64,000 nucleotides of DNA, from NCBI RefSeq assembly GCF_004348895.1, contig NZ_RRZK01000002.1, forward strand, positions 1-64,000, in the 5' to 3' direction. A model generated the notes under the pieces. It was not told the DNA's origin. It saw nothing but the letters and a program-made list of their open reading frames with translations, and ran no database searches. This DNA is from Pseudomonas vancouverensis (GTDB lineage Bacteria > Pseudomonadota > Gammaproteobacteria > Pseudomonadales > Pseudomonadaceae). This document shows positions 55,682-64,000 of the stretch, one piece after another. How positions within the stretch are numbered: the stretch's first letter is position 1; each line of letters opens with the position of its first letter. Position numbers and translations under genes: made by a program.

Positions 55682-56686
55682 TTAGCGGCGGTTGGTGCCC
55701 ATCCGACAGGCAATCTCGAAGGCCTGGCGAATCGCACCGACATTGGCTTTGCCTTGCCCGGCAATGTCGAATGCGGTGCCATGGGCCGGAGTGGTAATCG
55801 GGATCGGCAGGCCGCCCTGCACGGTTACGCCACGGGAGAAGCCCATCAGCTTGATCGCGATCTGCCCCTGGTCGTGGTACATGGTGACCACCGCGTCGAA
55901 GGCACTGGCATCGCCCTGGACCTTGAGGAAAATCGTGTCGGCCGGATATGGCCCGTCTGCGGCGATGCCCATGGCCTGGGCCGAACGTACGGCCGGGCCG
56001 ATGATGTCCAGTTCCTCACGGCCGAACGAGCCGTTGTCACCGTTGTGCGGATTGAGCCCGCAGACACCGATTCGCGGTTTCGCCAGGCCATTGCGCTTGA
56101 GCGCGGTGTCGATCAGTTGAATCGCCTCCATCACCCTTTTTTCATTGAGCAAGCCCGGCACATCCGCCAGCGCCACGTGCGACGTCACCCGGGAGGTCCA
56201 GAGGTTGTCGAGGACGTTGAACTCGCAGAACGGCCCGTGGAAATCCAGCAGCTCGGCAAACCAGTGCAGCTCATCGCTGTGGGCCATGCCGGCCATGTGC
56301 AGCGAGGTCTTGTTCAACGGACCGAACAGCACCGCGTCGGTAGCGCCCGCCTCGGTCAGGCGCAACGCTTGCTCGAGGGTATCGAGGCTGTAGCGACCAC
56401 CGATGGCGCTGGCTTCACTGCGCGGGAACTCACCCACGGTGTCGCCACGAAAGTCATAAAACAAGGGCGTGTCATCGACAAATGCCAGCTGTTCCAGTGA
56501 TTCGACGCGACGGTAGGGAAACTCCAACCCGGCAATGCGCATGCCCCGTCGCATTTCCGCCTCGTCGGCAATCAGGATCACATTGGCCTTGCTGCGCACT
56601 TCGGGCTCGGCGAGCAGGCGTGCGATCAGTTCGGGACCGATACCCGCCGGGTCGCCCAGGACCATCGCGATGGTGGATTTGCTCAT
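55682..56686 (-). CDS. pdxA: PdxA-family dehydrogenase (4-hydroxythreonine-4-phosphate dehydrogenase paralog)
   Basis: A 334-residue PdxA-family protein: metal His residues H170 (VTSHVAL), H214 (GLNPHNGDNG) and H271 (MYHDQGQ), plus the GDPAGIGPEL start. It is probably not the vitamin B6 enzyme: it sits in a catabolic unit (MFS + amidohydrolase + this gene) and resembles paralogs used elsewhere (PdxA2 with DUF1537 kinases for four-carbon acids, or TphB for aromatic dihydrodiols). No DUF1537 kinase is present here. The ATG overlaps the amidohydrolase TGA by 4 bp (ATGA), so translation is coupled. Confidence 0.85.
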   Translation of the reverse strand: MSKSTIAMVLGDPAGIGPELIARLLAEPEVRSKANVILIADEAEMRRGMRIAGLEFPYRRVESLEQLAFVDDTPLFYDFRGDTVGEFPRSEASAIGGRYSLDTLEQALRLTEAGATDAVLFGPLNKTSLHMAGMAHSDELHWFAELLDFHGPFCEFNVLDNLWTSRVTSHVALADVPGLLNEKRVMEAIQLIDTALKRNGLAKPRIGVCGLNPHNGDNGSFGREELDIIGPAVRSAQAMGIAADGPYPADTIFLKVQGDASAFDAVVTMYHDQGQIAIKLMGFSRGVTVQGGLPIPITTPAHGTAFDIAGQGKANVGAIRQAFEIACRMGTNRR

Positions 56687-57642
56687 GCTTCACTCCTCAA
56701 GGGTTCAGGCTGCGCCCGGTCAATGGCGCAAGGCTCGCAGCGGTAAACACGCTGCGCATTGCTGTAGAAAAGTCGCTCCTGATCAGCCAGCGGCAGATCG
56801 GCGACTATGGCTTTGAAACCGCTGTAAATGTCGTCGAACGAGCCACACAGACTGTCGACCGGAAAGTTGCTGGCGAACATCGCCCGCTGGCTGCCGAACA
56901 TGGCGATGACCTCGCGCACGATCCAGGTGTTGTCCTTGGCCCGCCAGCGTTGGCCGCCCTGCCCCAGACCGGAGATTTTCACCTGCACGTTCGGCCAGCG
57001 GGCCAGTCGCGACATCGCCAGACGCCAGGCAGCCAGGCCTTCGGCGCTGCGGTCATTGGGCAAGCCGGCGTGGTTGAGGATCAAGGTGATGCCGGGAAAA
57101 TCCCGCGCCAGCCGTTCGGCTTCGTGGAGGTTCCACCAAGGCGTCTGCAAGTCGAAATGCAAGCCCAACCCTTCGAGTGCGGCGTAACTGCGCCGCCAGT
57201 GCTCATCACTCATCAGGCTGCGCATGTGCCCGACCTGCGCCGGCGCGGTCGGACCGCCAGGCTTGTGGCGAACGCTGCGCACATGTTTGAAACGGGCCTG
57301 CTCGGTGAGCACATCGATGGCGTCCGGGTGATCGAGCCAGGCCTGGGCAACGACGGCGTTCGGCACACCGTAGCGGGCGGCCAGCTGTTCGACGAAACGG
57401 GTTTCACCAATAGGATCCTGGGGGTTCCATTCGGTCTCGACATACACCGTTTGCACGACGTGATGGGCACCGGCATCGGTGAAGTAATCGTCGGGAAAAT
57501 ATCGCCGTTTGATCGCGCTGTAATCGCCATAGCGAAACGGGATATTGGCCTCGGGGGCGAGCCAAGGGTGATCGTTGATCGTCGGGTCCCAGAAGTGGTG
57601 ATGGGCGTCGACGATGGGGCCATTCCAGATCGCTTTAGTCAT
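56683..57642 (-). CDS. Amidohydrolase-family protein (lactonase-like)
   Basis: A 319-residue TIM-barrel protein of the amidohydrolase_2 type. The start has the metal motif VDAHHHFWDP (H14, H16), followed by HPWLAPEANIPF; it later shows LNHAGLPNDRS and MFASNFPVDSLCG with the last Asp. This pattern is shared by L-fuconolactonase, 2-pyrone-4,6-dicarboxylate lactonase and related hydrolases. Likely opens a sugar-acid or dicarboxylate lactone. The start overlaps the MFS gene end by 8 bp and the stop overlaps the PdxA start. The annotated ATG is 57642. Confidence 0.85.
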   Translation of the reverse strand: MTKAIWNGPIVDAHHHFWDPTINDHPWLAPEANIPFRYGDYSAIKRRYFPDDYFTDAGAHHVVQTVYVETEWNPQDPIGETRFVEQLAARYGVPNAVVAQAWLDHPDAIDVLTEQARFKHVRSVRHKPGGPTAPAQVGHMRSLMSDEHWRRSYAALEGLGLHFDLQTPWWNLHEAERLARDFPGITLILNHAGLPNDRSAEGLAAWRLAMSRLARWPNVQVKISGLGQGGQRWRAKDNTWIVREVIAMFGSQRAMFASNFPVDSLCGSFDDIYSGFKAIVADLPLADQERLFYSNAQRVYRCEPCAIDRAQPEPLRSEA

Positions 57643-58975
57643 GACGCACCTCATCCAGGCTGATGAACAAGGTGGCCAGGACAAACAGCGCCGAACACAC
57701 CGCAAAGAAGCCCAGCACCGGGGCAAAGCCGCCAGTCATTTGCAGGATTACCCCGACCAGGATCGGCACGGCAATGCCGCCGACGCTGCCGGCCATGTTC
57801 ATCACGCCGCCGATCAGGCCGACCCGCGCCGGTGCCGCCAGCAGTGCCGGAAAACTCCAGTAGAGACTGCCCCACATCAGGAAGAACGCGGTCATGGCCA
57901 GCAAGGCCACCGCCGCAAACGGATGGCTGAGGGTCGGCAGCAACAGGAACGCACCGAGGGCGACCAGGCCGGAAAACGCCAGCAGGCTCTTGACTGCCAC
58001 ACCGCGGCTCACGCCTTTGCGGATCAATCCGTCGCAGAGAAAACCACCGGTCAACGAACCCAATGCACCGCAGATGAAGATCACGAAGGTCGCGGCGCCT
58101 ATGCCCTTGATATCGAAGCCACGCGCCTGGGCCAGATAACTCGGGCCCCAGGTCAGCAGGCCGAAATACACCATCGCCCAACTGGCACGTCCGATCAGCA
58201 AACCGCTCAGGGAGCGGGCAGCGATGCCCAGCCCCTTGACGGGCAGGCGAGCCGCTTCGGCAGCAGGTGTTGCGCGGCCGACATTGATTTTTTCCAGCTC
58301 GGCTTCGTTAACCTGCGGGTGACTGGCCGGGTCATCGCGCAGATAACGCCGCGCCAGCCAGGCCAGCACCAGCGTGGCGATACCGGCAATCACGAACGCC
58401 AGGCGCCAGGAGTCCAGCGAGGCAATCAGGTAGGCGATGATCAAACCGCCAAGGGCCACACCCAAGGGGCTGCCGCTGTCCATCAACACAGCGCCGCGAC
58501 TGCGCTCGCTCGGTGCCAGCCACAGGGAAATCAGCTTGCCGCCGGAGGGAAACAACGGCGCTTCGGCAGCACCCAGTGCGACCCGGGCGAACAGCAACGA
58601 CAGGCCACCAGTGGCAAACGCCGCCAGCACCTGGAAGGTACCCCACAAGCCAGTGGACCAACTGATCACCCGATGCGGGCCGAAGCGGTCGATCAGCCAG
58701 CCGCCGGGTATCTGCAACAACGCATAGGCCCAGAAAAAACTGCTGAGGATCAGCCCTTGCAGGCTCGGGGACAGGGAAAATTCGTGGGCGATGGTCGGCA
58801 TCGCGATAGACAGCGACACCCGATCGATGAGGTTGACCATGGTCAGGGCGAAGATGATCGCGAAGATCCGCCAGCGTACGCTGCTGGCCTTGCGGGTGGA
58901 GACCTGCGCTGTGGCTGAGGCGGCAGATGGAGCATCGGCGCCGGATAGCCGCAGGGATGCACTGGAACGAGCCAT
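57635..58975 (-). CDS. MFS transporter, ACS family (second carrier of the cluster)
   Basis: A 446-residue MFS protein. ATG 58975 follows GAGGTACGCACC. The N-terminal 30 residues are Ser/Ala-rich and then helix 1 contains VNLIDRVSLSIAMPTIAHEFSLSPSLQG, a glucarate/galactarate/phthalate-type pattern. Mid-protein AEAPLFPSGGKLISLWLAPSERSRG is the usual family motif. First gene of a three-gene unit with amidohydrolase and PdxA genes; divergent from tctC. Confidence 0.89.
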   Translation of the reverse strand: MARSSASLRLSGADAPSAASATAQVSTRKASSVRWRIFAIIFALTMVNLIDRVSLSIAMPTIAHEFSLSPSLQGLILSSFFWAYALLQIPGGWLIDRFGPHRVISWSTGLWGTFQVLAAFATGGLSLLFARVALGAAEAPLFPSGGKLISLWLAPSERSRGAVLMDSGSPLGVALGGLIIAYLIASLDSWRLAFVIAGIATLVLAWLARRYLRDDPASHPQVNEAELEKINVGRATPAAEAARLPVKGLGIAARSLSGLLIGRASWAMVYFGLLTWGPSYLAQARGFDIKGIGAATFVIFICGALGSLTGGFLCDGLIRKGVSRGVAVKSLLAFSGLVALGAFLLLPTLSHPFAAVALLAMTAFFLMWGSLYWSFPALLAAPARVGLIGGVMNMAGSVGGIAVPILVGVILQMTGGFAPVLGFFAVCSALFVLATLFISLDEVRHD

Positions 58976-59285
58976 GGTGCGTACCTCTTTTATTATTTTT
59001 GTGGGGCGGCGTCGCTTCGTGGCGACACTGGTGAGCACTATCGAAGGCTCAGCGATAACCGTCTAATCAAAACTTGAAATCAGGCGATAGCCTCGGGTTA
59101 TGCCATGCCCCGCTTTCAAAGGCCTTTCAACGCAGATTTACCCGAGCGATAACCCCAGGCTATCGGTGTATGTATTGTTTTGACTAGACGCCAAGCCCTC
59201 AGCTTCCCACACTCGGCCCAGGCTTGCGGCTTTCGGGCGCAGACAAGTCACTCATAACAACTACAAAAAACGAGGCCCTTCCATC
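58976..59285. promoter_or_regulatory. Divergent control region between MFS/amidohydrolase/pdxA unit and tctCBA
   Basis: 310 bp without a gene. A 17-bp inverted repeat with one mismatch (arms 59085-59101 CGATAGCCTCGGGTTAT and 59149-59165 ATAACCCCAGGCTATCG) is separated by 47 bp. The 9-mer GCGATAACC occurs at 59052-59060 and 59146-59154, as it does at 55492. The paired arms look like a LysR-type or looping operator; the LysR gene at 62484 is the obvious candidate regulator. Confidence 0.6.
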
Positions 59286-60302
59286 ATGCGAAATGCATTC
59301 GTCCGTCGCACATCCCGTCTTTTTCTTGGCTGCACATTGATCGCCGCTGGCACCCTCCCCGCTCTTGCTCACGCCGCCTGGCAACCGGACAAGAACGTCG
59401 AAATCGTCGTTGCCGGTGGCCCCGGCGGCGGCACTGACCAACTCGGGCGCCTGATCCAGTCGATCATCACCACCCACAAGCTGCTCGACGTCAATACCAT
59501 CGTGCTGAACAAGGGCGGAGGCAACGGCGCCGAAGCCTTTCTCGACCTGAAGATGAACAAGGGCGATGCCGAGAAGCTGGTGATCGGCACCAACAACATC
59601 TACCTGCTGCCGCTGGTGTCCAAGCTCGGTTACCAATGGCAGGAGCTGACACCGGTCGCCGCCGTGGCCGAGGACGACTTCATTCTCTGGAGCTACAAAG
59701 GCGCACCGTGGAAGGACGCGAAAGGCTTCTATGAAGCAGTCAAGGCCGATCCTTCCAACCTGCGCATGGGTGGCAGCCAGTCCAAGGACGTCGACCAGAC
59801 CCTGACCCTGCTGCTCAACCAGACCAACAACGCCAAACTGGTGTACATCCCGTTCAAGAGCGGCAGCGAAGCCGCCACGCAACTGGCCGGCAAGCACATC
59901 GCCGCCAACGTCAACAATCCCAGCGAAAGCATCAGCCAATGGCGTGGTGATCAGGTCGAACCGCTGTGCGTCTTCAGCCAGGAGCGCATGAGCTACACCG
60001 AAAAAGTCGCCGGCGACAAATCCTGGTCCGATGTGCCGACTTGCCACGAGCAGGGCCTGGGTATCGATCAGTACCGCTTCCCGCGCACGGTGTTCATGCC
60101 GGGTGACGTCAGCCCTGAGCAACGGACGTTCTATGTCGAGCTGATGCGCAAAGTCACCCAGACCGACGAGTTCAAGGCCTACGTCAAACAGAACGCGCTG
60201 GTGCCGACGTTCCTCGAAGGCGAGCCTTTGACCGCCTACATCGAAAAGGACACCGCCCGCGTCACGCCGGTGTTCAAGGAAGCCGGCTGGCTGAAAAACT
60301 GA
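59286..60302 (+). CDS. tctC: Tripartite tricarboxylate transporter substrate-binding protein
   Basis: A 338-residue periplasmic solute-binding protein with a signal peptide (MRNAFVRRTSRLFLGCTLIA... cleavage after AHA, about residue 30). TctC/Bug features: WQPDKNVEIVVAGGPGGGTDQLGRLIQSI at the start and MGGSQSKDVDQTLTLLLNQ in the middle, with the GGGTDQ loop that binds ligand carboxylates. Delivers an organic acid to the TctAB channel. It leads the tctCBA-lysR unit. Confidence 0.92.
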   Translation: MRNAFVRRTSRLFLGCTLIAAGTLPALAHAAWQPDKNVEIVVAGGPGGGTDQLGRLIQSIITTHKLLDVNTIVLNKGGGNGAEAFLDLKMNKGDAEKLVIGTNNIYLLPLVSKLGYQWQELTPVAAVAEDDFILWSYKGAPWKDAKGFYEAVKADPSNLRMGGSQSKDVDQTLTLLLNQTNNAKLVYIPFKSGSEAATQLAGKHIAANVNNPSESISQWRGDQVEPLCVFSQERMSYTEKVAGDKSWSDVPTCHEQGLGIDQYRFPRTVFMPGDVSPEQRTFYVELMRKVTQTDEFKAYVKQNALVPTFLEGEPLTAYIEKDTARVTPVFKEAGWLKN

Positions 60303-60354
60303 CGTTGCCGTGGCCGCTCGCCTGCGGGCGGCCGCCTTCTGCTGGAGGTGTTTC

Positions 60355-60888
60355 ATGTCCCATTCTTCGGATTCGCCGGCCTTGCTCGGCACCCGTTGGG
60401 TCGAGCTCGGCCTGGCGTTGTTCACCACCCTGATTGGCGTGGTGGTGATGTTCGGTAGTGTCGAACAAGGCATCGGTTGGGGTGATGCCGGCCCGGAACC
60501 GGGCTACTTTCCCTTTTACATCGGCTTGCTGCTGAGCACCGCCAGCGTGGCCAATGCCCTGTTGGCCGTGGTGCGCTGGCAAGCCCTGAGCACAGCCTTC
60601 GTCAGTCGCGCCGCGTTCCGGCAAGTGCTGTCGGTGTTCGTGCCGATTGCGCTGTTTGTTGGCGCCATGCCGTTCACCGGCACCTACCTCGCTTCGATTG
60701 CGTTCATTGCCTGGTTCATGTGGCGTGACACTGTCCGCGCCAAGCCTTACGGCAAGTGGATGATCGGCGGCGTGTCCTGCGGCGCAGCACTGGCCAGTTA
60801 CCTGATTTTCGCCTTGTGGTTCAAGGTGCCGCTGGATGCGGGCCCAATGGGCGACTGGATTGCCCTGGCCGGGAGAAACTTCAAATGA
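60355..60888 (+). CDS. tctB: Tripartite tricarboxylate transporter small membrane subunit
   Basis: A 177-residue protein with four transmembrane helices, typical of TctB. ATG 60355 has a GGAGGTG Shine-Dalgarno. WVELGLALFTTLIGVVVMFGS is helix 1 and GDAGPEPGYFPFYIGLLLSTAS is the recognisable TctB motif. Its stop codon overlaps the tctA start (ATGA), so the two are translationally coupled. Confidence 0.9.
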   Translation: MSHSSDSPALLGTRWVELGLALFTTLIGVVVMFGSVEQGIGWGDAGPEPGYFPFYIGLLLSTASVANALLAVVRWQALSTAFVSRAAFRQVLSVFVPIALFVGAMPFTGTYLASIAFIAWFMWRDTVRAKPYGKWMIGGVSCGAALASYLIFALWFKVPLDAGPMGDWIALAGRNFK

Positions 60889-62414
60889 GCGAGTTCGACT
60901 CCCTGCTGCAAGGCATGAACCTGATCCTCACCCCGGGCCACATCGGCCTGATGGTGATCGGCGTATTGCTGGGTATCCTGGTCGGCGTGTTGCCCGGCCT
61001 CGGTGCCCCCAACGGCGTGGCATTGCTGCTGCCGCTGACCTTCACCATGTCGCCAGTCTCGGCGATCATCCTGCTGTCGTGCATGTATTGGGGCGCGCTG
61101 TTCGGCGGTTCGATTACTTCGATCCTGTTCAACATCCCCGGTGAGCCCTCATCGGTGGCGACCACCTTCGACGGCTACCCGATGGCCCGCGAAGGTCGCG
61201 CCGCCGAAGCCCTGACCGCCGCCTTCAGCTCAGCGCTGATCGGTGCCCTGTGCGGCGTGCTGCTGCTGACCTTCCTGTCGACGCGGATCGCCGAGTTCGC
61301 CATGTCCTTCAGCTCGCCGGAGTTCTTCGCGGTGTACCTGTTGGCGTTCTGCACCTTCATCGGCATGAGCAAGAACCCACCGCTGAAAACCGTGGTGGCA
61401 ATGATGATCGGTTTCGCCATGGCGGCGGTCGGCATGGACACGGTATCCGGCAACCTGCGCCTGACCTTCGACCAGCCGATCCTGATGACCGGTATCAGTT
61501 TCGAGGTGGCGGTGATCGGTCTGTTCGGCATCGGCGAAATCCTCTGCACGGTCGAAGAAGGCCTGGTGTTCCGCGGCGAACATGCGCGTATTACGCCCAT
61601 GGTGATCTTGCGCACCTGGGCCAAGTTGCCACGCTACTGGTGGACCATTGTGCGCAGCACCCTGGTCGGTTGCTGGATGGGCATCACCCCCGGCGGGCCG
61701 ACGGCGGCCTCCTTCATGAGCTACAGCCTGGCGCGGCGTTTCTCGAAGAACCGCGAGAACTTCGGCAAGGGCGAAATCGAAGGCGTGATCGCCCCGGAAA
61801 CTGCCGACCACGCGGCCGGCACCAGCGCCCTGCTACCGATGCTGACCCTGGGCATTCCTGGCTCGGCCACGGCAGCGGTGATGCTCGGCGGATTGATGAT
61901 CTGGGGGCTGCATCCCGGCCCTACCCTGTTCGTCGAACAGCATGACTTTGTCTGGGGCCTGATCGCCAGCATGTACCTGGGTAACGTGGTCAGCCTGATC
62001 GTGGTGCTCGCGACCGTGCCGTTGTTTGCCTCGATCCTGCGCATCCCGTTTTCGATCATCGCGCCGATCATCATCATGGTCTGTGCGATCGGTGCCTATT
62101 CGGTGCACAACTCGTTCTTCGACGTGGTGTTGATGCTGGGCTTCGGCGCGCTGGGTTATCTGTTCAAGAAACTCGGTTACCCGATTGCGCCACTGGTGCT
62201 GGCGGCGGTGCTGGGGGACAAGGCAGAAGATGCGTTCCGCCAGTCAATGCTGTTTTCCGATGGGCAGCTGGGGATTTTCTGGTCCAACCCCCTGGTCGGC
62301 AGCCTGACCACGGCGGCCTTGCTGATGCTGTTCTGGCCGCTGATTTCCAAAGCGCTGCAAGGCCTGATCGGCCTGCGCAAATCCCACATCGCCAAACCCA
62401 AATCGGTGCTGTGA
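60885..62414 (+). CDS. tctA: Tripartite tricarboxylate transporter large membrane subunit
   Basis: A 509-residue membrane protein with about 11 helices. ATG 60885 overlaps the tctB stop; an upstream in-frame option lies within tctB. Family motifs: GVLPGLGAPNGVALLLPLTF near the start, GSITSILFNIPGEPSSVATTFDGYPMAREG (about residues 78-105), and the mirrored GIPGSATAAVMLGGLMIWGLHPGP. Imports the acid delivered by TctC with Na+ or H+. Confidence 0.93.
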   Translation: MSEFDSLLQGMNLILTPGHIGLMVIGVLLGILVGVLPGLGAPNGVALLLPLTFTMSPVSAIILLSCMYWGALFGGSITSILFNIPGEPSSVATTFDGYPMAREGRAAEALTAAFSSALIGALCGVLLLTFLSTRIAEFAMSFSSPEFFAVYLLAFCTFIGMSKNPPLKTVVAMMIGFAMAAVGMDTVSGNLRLTFDQPILMTGISFEVAVIGLFGIGEILCTVEEGLVFRGEHARITPMVILRTWAKLPRYWWTIVRSTLVGCWMGITPGGPTAASFMSYSLARRFSKNRENFGKGEIEGVIAPETADHAAGTSALLPMLTLGIPGSATAAVMLGGLMIWGLHPGPTLFVEQHDFVWGLIASMYLGNVVSLIVVLATVPLFASILRIPFSIIAPIIIMVCAIGAYSVHNSFFDVVLMLGFGALGYLFKKLGYPIAPLVLAAVLGDKAEDAFRQSMLFSDGQLGIFWSNPLVGSLTTAALLMLFWPLISKALQGLIGLRKSHIAKPKSVL

Positions 62415-62483
62415 CACGCCAATGCTGGCAACGCCTGACATTTATTGTCAGGCTTGCCGCAGTCTTTCTTGCGAGCCCGGCCC

Positions 62484-63440
62484 ATGACCCGAATACCTGA
62501 AGTCCGAATTCCAGAAGCTAATGTCATCCACAGTCGACTGCGCCTGCGCCAACTGCGTTTGATGCTCGCGTTGCAGGAATTCGGCTCGCTGCGCCGCGCC
62601 GCCGACCACATCGGCATGACTCAACCGGCCGCCACCAAAATGCTCCATGAGGCCGAGGACCTGCTTGGCGTCGAGCTGTTCGAGCGCCTGCCACGGGGTA
62701 TGCGTTCGACGCCGTTCGGCGAGACGGTCATCTACTACGCGCGCATGGTCTTTGCCGAGCTCAGCGGCATGCGTGAAGAACTGGTGGCGCTGGAGTCCGG
62801 CAACCTTGGTCGGGTTGCAGTGGGTGCGATTCCCGCGCTGGCCTCCGGATTGCTGACTCGCACCATTGCCACGCTCAAACAAAGCCATCCGCGCCTGTCC
62901 ATGAGCATTCAGGTCGACACCAGCGACGTGCTGGTGCAGGCCCTTTTGCAGGATCAACTGGACATCGTGCTGGGGCGGATTCCGGCTGGGGCGCGCGCAG
63001 AAGAGTTGCTGTTCGACAGCCTCGGCGAAGAAGCGCTGTGCGTGATTTGCGGCGCACAGAATCCCCTGGCGAACGCCACGCAATTGAGCTGGGCAGAATT
63101 GCAGAACATGACCTGGGTACTGCAACAGCAACCGAGTCCGATGCGCGCGATCATCAACCAGGTGTTCCACAACGCGCGGGTCGATATTCCCAGCAGCATC
63201 GTCGAGACCACCTCGATCATGACCTTGCTGTCGTTGATCCAGCAGACCGACATGCTCGGCGTCACGCCGTTGTCGGTGGTCGAGGATTACGCCGGCCGCG
63301 ATCTGCTCGCGGTGTTGCCGATCAAGTTTGAAGCGCGCTTGCCGCCGTTCGGACTGATCACCCGCCGCCATCGCATCCAGTCTTCGGCCATGCAGGCGTT
63401 CATGAATTCGGTGCGCGCCGAGCATGCGTTGAGCCAATAA
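62484..63440 (+). CDS. LysR-family regulator of the catabolic cluster (GbpR-like group)
   Basis: A 318-residue LysR protein. ATG 62484 (MTRIPEVRIPEANVIHSRLRLRQLRL) has a GAGCCCGG-type weak Shine-Dalgarno; a longer frame starts inside the tctA tail region. HTH FGSLRRAADHIGMTQPAATKMLHEAEDLLG is typical of the GbpR/CbbR-like sugar-acid regulators. The effector domain spans about 105-310. It follows tctA on the same strand and most likely controls the tct, MFS and dehydratase units through the shared motif. A terminator follows. Confidence 0.88.
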   Translation: MTRIPEVRIPEANVIHSRLRLRQLRLMLALQEFGSLRRAADHIGMTQPAATKMLHEAEDLLGVELFERLPRGMRSTPFGETVIYYARMVFAELSGMREELVALESGNLGRVAVGAIPALASGLLTRTIATLKQSHPRLSMSIQVDTSDVLVQALLQDQLDIVLGRIPAGARAEELLFDSLGEEALCVICGAQNPLANATQLSWAELQNMTWVLQQQPSPMRAIINQVFHNARVDIPSSIVETTSIMTLLSLIQQTDMLGVTPLSVVEDYAGRDLLAVLPIKFEARLPPFGLITRRHRIQSSAMQAFMNSVRAEHALSQ

Positions 63441-63470
63441 AAACCCGGAACATTGCTCCGGGTCTTTTTG
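63441..63470 (+). terminator. Rho-independent terminator after the LysR gene
   Basis: ACCCGGA pairs with TCCGGGT around an ACATTGC-type loop, followed by CTTTTT. The A-run on the left lets it also serve the convergent DMT gene. Confidence 0.88.
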
Positions 63471-63474
63471 CTTC

Positions 63475-64000
63475 TTACGCGGTTTTACGGAAGACAAACA
63501 CCAGACCGACGATGATCAACAGCATGCCCAGCAGGCTCAACATCGCCAGGCGATTGCCGAAGATCAGGTAGTCCATCACCGCCGTCACCGCTGGTACCAG
63601 GTAAAACAGACTGGTGACGTTGACCAGATTGCCCCGGGCGATCAGGCGGTACAGCAGCAAGGTCGCGAGTACCGACACCACCAGCCCCATCCACAGCACC
63701 GGGACGATGAACCCCGTGCTGTGTTCGAAGTGAAAAGGCTGGAACGGCACAAAGATCCCGCACAACAGCAAGCCGGCCAGATACTGCACCGGCAGGGTGC
63801 CGAGGGGATTGTCGGTGATGCGTTTCTGCATGATCGAGCCAAACGTCATGCTCGCCAGCGCCAGCAAGCCGAAAAGCATCCCGGCCAATGACATGCCGGC
63901 CAGGCCGATGCCCTGATAGACCACCATGATCAACCCGGTCAGCCCCAACGCCAGACCAAATATCCGGCTCAAGGAGCGCTGACGCTCCATCAGCACCACG
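63475..64000 (-). CDS. DMT-superfamily transporter (EamA family), C-terminal part (5' end outside window)
   Basis: The last 175 codons of an EamA transporter. The visible part starts in the middle (VLMERQRSLSRIFGLALGLTGL), so the start codon lies beyond base 64000. Five hydrophobic helices make the second EamA repeat, with the family signature LVNVTSLFYLVPAVTAVMDYLIFGNRL. It probably exports a small metabolite. A terminator shared with the LysR gene follows. Confidence 0.85.
   Translation of the reverse strand, partial: VVLMERQRSLSRIFGLALGLTGLIMVVYQGIGLAGMSLAGMLFGLLALASMTFGSIMQKRITDNPLGTLPVQYLAGLLLCGIFVPFQPFHFEHSTGFIVPVLWMGLVVSVLATLLLYRLIARGNLVNVTSLFYLVPAVTAVMDYLIFGNRLAMLSLLGMLLIIVGLVFVFRKTA

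Noticed and set aside
55682..56686. Assignment as the vitamin B6 biosynthesis PdxA
   Set aside because: Biosynthetic pdxA usually lies with surA and ksgA. Here it is translationally coupled to an amidohydrolase and an MFS gene in a catabolic cluster.
1..64000. Search for tRNA, rRNA, IS elements, prophage, toxin-antitoxin pairs or defence systems
   Set aside because: None recognised by reading. Palindromic units between genes are REP elements, and all large genes have chromosomal families.

Overview
This window looks like chromosomal DNA of a fluorescent-group Pseudomonas. It is GC-rich and dense with genes. REP/REPIN palindromes of the GGGAGC-type sit in many intergenic gaps. Several gene blocks match orders I recall from P. 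aeruginosa PAO1: the gbuA block (PA1414-PA1422 region), and the azoR / small secreted protein / LysR / hydrolase / ppiA / ABC block (PA3223-PA3228). No rRNA, tRNA, IS element, prophage or CRISPR array was recognised. Synteny statements come from memory, not from a search.

Layout. (1) 1-9054: the N-terminal 1183 residues of a giant Lap/Map-type RTX adhesin (minus strand, running off the left edge), with its type I secretion system (TolC-like, ABC, HlyD-like) on the plus strand across a 587-bp AT-rich gap. (2) 9200-16965: DTW-domain tRNA modification enzyme, LysR regulator, guanidinobutyrase, NTF2-like protein, NCS1 and SSS transporters, an MBL hydrolase and an unusual carrier-protein-like gene. 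(3) 17101-31943: mixed housekeeping, transport and stress genes (LysR/MFS pair, DMT exporters, CvfB-like RNA-binding protein, TorF porin, lipoprotein, RhlE helicase, two MscS channels, YcaC-like hydrolase with LysR). (4) 32286-38835: azoreductase, LysR, alpha/beta hydrolase, cyclophilin, ABC exporter, GNAT protein. (5) 39118-41691: a porin behind a candidate PhoB box array, then a roughly 1-kb tandem array of 210-bp REPIN-containing units. (6) 41692-50066: KAS III-like enzyme, HrpA helicase, AceK, DMT transporter.

(7) 50127-63440 is the most interesting part. It is a 13-kb catabolic island in three transcription units: MFS + enolase-superfamily dehydratase + FAH-fold AraD1/GguC-like enzyme + alpha-ketoglutarate-semialdehyde dehydrogenase; MFS + amidohydrolase/lactonase + PdxA paralog; and divergent tctCBA with a LysR regulator. 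The first unit reads as a non-phosphorylative (Weimberg-type) route from a sugar acid to 2-oxoglutarate. The role of the PdxA paralog is unclear because no partner kinase is present. A 9-bp motif occurs in the control regions of all units, which suggests one regulon. The window ends inside a DMT-family gene.

Large open frames antisense to real genes are common here, as expected for GC-rich Pseudomonas DNA, and were left out. Start codons were moved inward from the longest frame wherever a Shine-Dalgarno sequence, signal peptide or family start supported it.
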